From Halictus rubicundus (lineage: Eukaryota > Arthropoda > Insecta > Hymenoptera > Halictidae): 64,000 bases of DNA. Position numbers and translations under genes: made by a program. The notes beneath the pieces were generated by a model. That model worked only from the letters and a program-made list of their open reading frames with translations. It was not told where the DNA came from and made no database searches. Location of the stretch: positions 2,108,001-2,172,000 of the forward strand of contig NC_135149.1 of NCBI RefSeq assembly GCF_050948215.1, in the 5' to 3' direction. Shown in pieces: positions 58,401 to 64,000 of this stretch (within the stretch, counting starts at the first letter, position 1; each line of letters begins with the position of its first letter).

Positions 58401-60274
58401 CTATTTACTTATATTCTACGTTTGTGGAGAAAGTAGTGGGGTAATGTTATTGGCGCGAAAGTACTGGAATAATCCAGGACGGGTGTACTACGAACTTTTG
58501 GTAAGTATCTACATATGTATATAGGTATAAGTAAATTAAATACATACAGATCTAACTTTCGATGATTGTATTTTCGTGAATTTCGTGGACGTTACCGATA
58601 ATCCATGAATTTCGAATTTGAACATTGACTGAATTTTAAGAAGAGTGAGAATGGACCGGCGTGGCGGGGGTGAGAAAGAAAACTGAAAATTCGTTGATCG
58701 ATAAATTGAAAGTAAATGTTTTATTTGAAATATTTTTTTACAGTGATTTACCGTTTACACGTTGAGATGCGATAAATATTTTAGCCATAAATTTCACGTT
58801 TACAAGTATAAGGGTAATAGGCTTTTCGTTAGCAGCAGCTCGGTTTCCTTGTATTTTATCTTTTGCTCCGTCTCGAGTCTTCTTCTTTATTTGTAAGGTT
58901 TTTGTGTTTTATTTTTTAAAATACACAGGCGTTTTGATAGCACTAATACTAATAGTATTGCCAATGAGGGCAAAGTGCCTTACAGCTAGTAAGAGTAATC
59001 TTATTATTGTCCAGAGCGATTATATTTATAAATTATATGTATAATTTTTTTGCGAACCAGTTTTCAGGAAAAAGATCTTTCGAAACCTTTTACACGAAAA
59101 TGGAACCTTCCTACGGTAATCCTACGCGGAAAAAATCGAATAAACTGTAATCGATAAACGTCGACAAAATTGTTCTCGTTGAATTGCATTTTGAAACGCA
59201 AATAAGACGAAATGTGCGAAATTCTGCAGAAGAACGGATTTTGCTTATCTAGTTGAAGTTTGAAGGTACGAGGATCCTACTCTAAACTCCGAACAGAATC
59301 GTCAAAATGATTAGACGGTGTTTTGAACCGAATAAAACGATTCGTAAAACGTACAATTATCGTAGAAGAATACAGTTTCGACGTACACCTACGAAACAAT
59401 GTATGCACCTATCTGGCAAAAGTTCCGATTGTTCGACCCATGTACCCCTTCTTTCTGTCCCTTTAGGCTAATCCATTCCGGCTTACACAGAGTTTCTACC
59501 TCTAATATTGTCCAGGATATAATTTTTCCATGTTATAGTTTTGTATATACGCACACATATTTGTATGTATTTATGTACATATACACGCAAGACGTATACG
59601 CATATACACAAGTGTATCGTATACATACATTACGCGTATTTGTACACATTTGAAAAATAGAATATTTTTAGAAAGACATTCAAAATAAAATAGAAATATT
59701 TTGAAACTTTGTCTTAATAATGTACAAGCAGTCTCTAGTTTCGGATATCAGACACCGATTCTTCAATCAAAGAATCTTGGCCAGGAGTATGACGATTCTC
59801 CATAACTGAATCTGTGCGATACACAACAACAATATAACGATAATTGCTACGCTCGCATGACACATACATTTGTACATACTATACGCTTACGCGTATATAC
59901 TCGCGTATGTGCCACTCCGAGTGTCGCGTTGATATAGATGCGTGTTTGCTGGTGCGCGCGTGTGTTGCGTTCGAATAGAATAGATCTATACAAATAGTAT
60001 GTATGTATGTTTGCGTGTATGCATGCACGTATGCAGGCATATGTAAAGTATTTGTAACCGGTCATTAGATCCGCTTGTTACGGTTTCAAATCATTCGGTC
60101 TGTATAATTGTTCTGAAGGTTTCATTTTGTACGCATCGTAATAGCCGAAAGAGTTTAATTCTCAGCACGAGATATGGTTTAAGCCACACAAATATCTGCA
60201 TGTTGAACCTATTTTATTTTTTTTGCGATACGATTTAAAGATACGTTACATTTATTGTTTTTACGCGTATATCA

Positions 60275-60480
60275 TATATCATATATCATATATGATATAT
60301 CATATATCATATCGTATCGTATCGTATTGTATCGTATCGTATCGTATCATATCATATCATATCATATCATATCGTATCATATCATATATCATATATCATA
60401 TATCATATATCAAATATCATATATCATATCATATCATATCATATCATATAATATCATATCGTATCATATCATATTATATA
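60275..60480. repeat. ATATC/ATCGT minisatellite tract
   Basis: About 200 bp of 5- to 7-bp units (ATATC, ATCGT, ATATCAT) that switch variant along the tract. This produces self-complementary ATATGATATAT patches and long Ile/Ser/Tyr-rich spurious frames. Confidence 0.85.
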
Positions 60481-60682
60481 TAAGAAAATTGACCCTTAAG
60501 CTTCTATCATTGCCGTGGAATTTCATAATAGCATAAGGCGTAAGAAGTAAGAACGTCGGAAAAGAATGAATCGTAGCATCGACGATATTCCGTTCGTTAT
60601 TGTCTTTCCTTTGAACTTTTGTAGAGCACCAGAAGTGCGTGATACGTATCGATTTTGGCTTGAGGTTACAGACTACAGATTA

Positions 60683-60752
60683 CAGGATACAGGATACAGG
60701 ATACAGGATACAGGCTACAGGCTTCAGGGTACAGACTACAGGCTACAGGTTA
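60683..60752. repeat. ATACAGG heptamer tract
   Basis: About ten imperfect copies of a 7-bp unit (ATACAGG, CTACAGG, CTTCAGG variants) in tandem. Confidence 0.8.
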
Positions 60753-61107
60753 AATGTTAAATGTTACAAGTTAATTATCCTTTGTCGAAAGCGAGTGGCA
60801 ATCGATCGAATGCCCAAGGGTCGAATTAAAATCGCGCGTACGTGCGATCGATACGAGAAAACAAGAAACAATGCTTCCTTTCGCTCATCTCGTAGGAAAT
60901 TTCTTTTTTCCGAACAGGTAGACCTCTCTTTTTTAACGGTTTATCTGCAGTTTATGCATTTCATCGTCATTACCGTAGTAATAGTTGTTCTTTGAACGTA
61001 ACCGCGTCGATTGCACGTATCCGGTAACGAAAAATCTTCCTTAAGATTAATTATTGTCATTCGTATAGTTCCATTGATTATGCTTTGTAGTCTCTTATCT
61101 TAATTAA

Positions 61108-61142
<35 letters not shown>

Positions 61143-61541
61143 TACATGTATGCACATGTATCGTTAAAATTTTCAAAATATTAGTCTTTCTATTTTATTG
61201 TCCAAGTTGAAACGAGGCGGTGAAAATCAGGGCGCATCGTTTATACGATTCATAATGCTATCCCTCCATTTGATGCCAGCATCGATAGCTTAACTTTGGC
61301 CTTTGTTACAATTGTTAGAGTTATCTCTCGAGTGTTTCATCTTGAAACAAACGAAATCGAGGTTCGAACAAAGAATAAACAGCACCGTAAACAACCCGGA
61401 AGAATACCTTCTACCTATTTAACGATCTACGATCTGCGAATGTACGTATAATCGACTATCGAGTATGACCGAATTTGATCCTAGCGCGGGTACGTTAGTA
61501 ACAGGTTGAATGCGAATACGAAAACCGAAACGTCGATTTAA

Positions 61542-61774
61542 CACGTTGACTGCCATGTCACCCATATGTGGGTGACGGAATTATTTGTCCAGTTTCTATA
61601 ATGAATTTTTACGTTAATATTTTCATTGTACCAAATTTGATTAGAATCTGTAAAATGCAAGAAAGTTGGAGGACTACTCAATATCATACATTTAATTGTT
61701 TTCAATTTTTATTTCATTAAATAACTCTTTGATTTTATGGAATTTTTTAAGTTTCTAGTGTGGCATTCAAAGTG
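61542..61774. mobile_element. piggyBac-type MITE with TTAA target
   Basis: 233 bp flanked on both sides by TTAA (61538-61541 and 61775-61778). The left end CACGTTGACTGCCA and the inverted right end CACTTTGAATGCCA agree at 12 of 14 positions. A short perfect hairpin GTCACCCATATGTGGGTGAC lies just inside the left end. TTAA targets and CAC-type ends are characteristic of piggyBac elements. No coding sequence. Confidence 0.75.
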
Positions 61775-62143
61775 TTAAAGTTCCAAGTGCGCGACGAAAG
61801 ACGAGTAGAGCGCGAATTTGAAGGTATCGGGAAAATATGATTTTTCGTTTGGCCAGCCGGATAGTCGAATATATGTATAAACCAAAGAGAAAAGGAAAAT
61901 TCCGGCTGAACGAAAACGGAACTTTACCAAATCGTTGGATGCCGTGAGCGGTGGCCAGTGTCGGAGATCGAAAAAGAGGATAGATGCTGCGGTTGCGGCT
62001 GCGTGAACGTACCAAAGGTATATCGTATCTTGTCAATTTTTGACCCCGTTTCCATTTACATTGTCATTTTCATTTCCATTTCCATTTCCATTTCCGATGC
62101 CGTTTCGACGAATTGAAGGATCGAGGGCTAGTCCGAGGCAAAA

Positions 62144-63819
62144 TTAACGCAACACGTACTCGCGGGATTGCGGTCCGCTTCTCTAAAAGAAGAATAGAAG
62201 ATTAGTTTGTCGATGCACGAGCAATTACACCGGAACGAAACGATCCGAAAAAAATCGGGGTTTATTATTACGCGAAAAATTTTGTGAACGTTTACTCACC
62301 GACCATGTCTGGCCGATATTCGGAATATTGTACGCGTATAGCCCAAGCTCGTCGTGCGGCTTCGTCGAGATTTGAAATATCGGTTTCAAGAATTGTTTTC
62401 GATGTGGCTGCATTTGCAATTGATCTTCGTCGTCCGTCGTGTACTCGTAACCAGATGTTTTAGCGGCCATTTCCTCGGCATTGTGTTGCTTCTAAACGGT
62501 TGGTTCAGACAATCATTTCCAAAGGGTTGTTATTCGATTCGAGAGTCGCGCGACGAGGGTCACGCGTTTTACGGCATTCCCCCGCGGAGATGGAAAATAT
62601 TTGAACTCGGCCAAACGATCGTATCGTAATAGTCGCAATAATATCGTAATAATCGAAATAATAATGATAGTATGTTAACCTGTAGCTCGCGGGCTCGATC
62701 GGCGAAAAGCAGCTCCTTCAAATGCTCGAACCTGCCAGCCTGAGGCACTTGAGCCGGAGGAGGAGAAGCACCGGGCATTGTGCGGAAACTGGGGCGTCGG
62801 CTTATCCATGGGGAGTAATGATTGATCTCTCCGTAAAAAGGTTGATATTTGCCGTGCGGTCTCTGGGGATGTCGCATTCCGTTTCTCAATCTGCTTTCGC
62901 TCGGTACTTTATGCACCACTTTTCCGTAAATCGGGGTGCTACCTCCTGCGCGGTTCCGCGCACCACCTGCCAACAAGTATTTCTTCTAATTCACTCTCGT
63001 TTTTTTATTTTTCTCATCTCCTCTCGGGACGAGCATAGCTTCGCCACCGATAAGATAAGAGAAACGTACACGCGGTTCGCCGCGGTCTACATGCATCGAC
63101 TACCGAAACAAGGTACATCCACGATTTTGTTCCAAGAGGAACACAGTTTTCCTATTGTCGGAGTTGTTTTAGGCGCGTCTCCGTACCCGTTTGCCGACTT
63201 GTCTCGAACCAAGTGCAATCGAGTAGAATCGAGTGCGATCGCGCGACCACAACCTTAACCAAGACAGCAACGAATGTCTTGGCAAAATATCGATTAGAAT
63301 TTTCCGATACGCTGCCGCGGCACGCTACGCGCCGGTGCTCCTTTCATTTGGATCGTTTCGATCATTTTGGACCGAGTCGCGGCGTAGCTATCGGCGAATT
63401 ATGTCTGCGTATCGCGCATGCTAGTTTTTGACCGTTTATGCAGTTTAGATCCGGTTTGATTCGAATGTACGCGCACGAAACCGTTCGAAACTCAAAATTA
63501 TCCTACAGCAATCGCGACCGGCAGCGGGAGCGCAAAGCACGGTGAAACCGATCTTACCTCGATAGTTGACAGAAGGCTCGGCTCCTTCGGAGTAGGACTC
63601 CCTCATATCGAAATTCGCGACATTACTCTGTCGTTTGGTGTACCTCCACATTGCCCTCAATTCCTCGCACGTCGGCTCGGTCAGGTGCACACACTTCTCG
63701 CCGACGTCGCCGGTATTTCCCGACTGTGTCGAGATCGGATCGATGAATCGTATACCGGTCGCCAACGGACTGCTCGAAAACGCTAACACGAAAACGGTCC
63801 ATACGGCTACGGTGTGCAT
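62144..63819 (-). CDS. Small secreted protein, possible neuropeptide/prohormone precursor
   Basis: Four in-phase minus-strand exons (63819-63558, 62966-62680, 62491-62300, 62182-62144) encode 259 residues. The N-terminal signal peptide is clear (MHTVAVWTVFVLAFSSSPLATG). The rest is hydrophilic and without a transmembrane helix. It has only two cysteines after the signal, close together (CVHLTEPTC). Candidate basic cleavage sites are TKRQ and SRRP. Tyr/Pro-rich segments follow (STPIYGK, HGKYQPFYGEINHYSPW, ELGLYAYNIPNIGQTW). The last exon adds only 12 residues after a 117-nt intron. These features fit a secreted regulatory-peptide precursor, but I do not recognise the family and see no repeated or amidated (GKR) peptide. 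The 5' end is near the window edge, so an upstream non-coding exon may lie outside. Confidence 0.65.
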
Positions 63820-64000
63820 TTTCTGCTCAACAAAAGTAACACCGATGCCAATTCGAATAATGAGATGTCGACGGCAGGTTCACGGTGAATCGGAATAGGT
63901 AGCGAAGAGCTAAGAGTGCGGGGAGAACGGAGAGGGGAACCAAGGGGATGATTCCGATACCGAACGACCTGAAACGTAGCTAGCTACAGCCTGGGACGGC
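63820..64000. promoter_or_regulatory. Upstream flank of the secreted-precursor gene
   Basis: The last 181 bp precede the start codon on the minus strand and probably contain 5'UTR. Nothing else is recognised. Confidence 0.35.

Larger units (their letters stand above)
58401..62143. other. Non-coding region rich in simple repeats
   Basis: 3.7 kb without a supported gene, on the 3' side of the minus-strand secreted-precursor gene, so part may be its 3'UTR. It contains an older repeat fragment (58424-58495), an ATATC/ATCGT satellite tract (about 60275-60480), an ATACAGG tract (60683-60752), a TA run (61107-61143), a piggyBac-type MITE (61542-61774) and a CATTTC tract (about 62062-62096). Confidence 0.6.

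Noticed and set aside
58330..58524. Short frame sharing CGESSG..ML with a frame at 49900-50136.
   Set aside because: Both cover the same dispersed non-coding repeat; the shared peptide reflects DNA similarity and is too short to argue for a gene.
60223..60536. Long Ile/Ser/Tyr-rich frames.
   Set aside because: They are translations of a pentamer satellite without stop codons.

Overview
The window is eukaryotic nuclear DNA, most likely from an insect and probably a hymenopteran (bee, wasp or ant). The evidence is compact genes with many short GT-AG introns, AT-rich spacers without CpG depletion, a dense load of DNA-transposon derivatives, and proteins that line up with animal families. The species cannot be read from the sequence.

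Eleven protein-coding genes can be assembled exon by exon with matching splice phases. From left to right: FoxK (minus, 2515-4959); the proteasome lid subunit Rpn5/PSMD12 (plus, 7071-8896); a two-pass membrane protein with two PPxY motifs (minus, 10028-11179); mitochondrial isoleucyl-tRNA synthetase (plus, 11712-16986); gamma-tubulin complex protein 6 (minus, 17137-22790); a PH+PTB docking adaptor of the DOK/IRS type (plus, 29748-31305); YEATS2 (minus, 31734-35291); the deubiquitinase OTUD5 (plus, 36743-39707); a NEK-like kinase (plus, 41318-44953); a secreted four-MAM-domain protein (plus, 45417-52302); and mitochondrial rRNA methyltransferase MRM3 (minus, 52499-54030). A twelfth gene, a small secreted and possibly prohormone-like precursor, lies at the right end (minus, 62144-63819). 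Several neighbours are head-to-head (FoxK/Rpn5, PPxY/IARS2, YEATS2/OTUD5) or tail-to-tail (IARS2/GCP6, DOK/YEATS2, MAM/MRM3). The genes are mostly housekeeping and do not form one pathway.

The accessory content is mobile DNA. Two giant palindromic elements of one family occupy 23013-27752 and 54482-58400. Each has short CAGAGAGG termini, arrays of 28-nt subterminal repeats, kilobase-long inverted arms and a second palindrome nested at the core with its own hAT-like CAGAG.TGGGC ends. A related 0.5-kb element with a similar terminus (27760-28286) abuts the first copy. A probable solo LTR follows at 28388-29365. Introns of IARS2, the NEK kinase and the MAM gene hold long-inverted-repeat elements. 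One carries the C-terminal half of a Tc1/mariner-type transposase in which both visible catalytic aspartate positions read asparagine. A 233-bp piggyBac-type MITE flanked by TTAA is at 61542-61774.

The most interesting material is the layered foldback family, whose two copies differ in the number and orientation of internal modules. Also notable are a 25-bp near-perfect intronic hairpin in YEATS2, a tandem exon duplication in OTUD5 and a 45-nt intron in GCP6. Exon coordinates were worked out by eye from splice signals and phase; homology calls come from recalled family sequences, not from a search.
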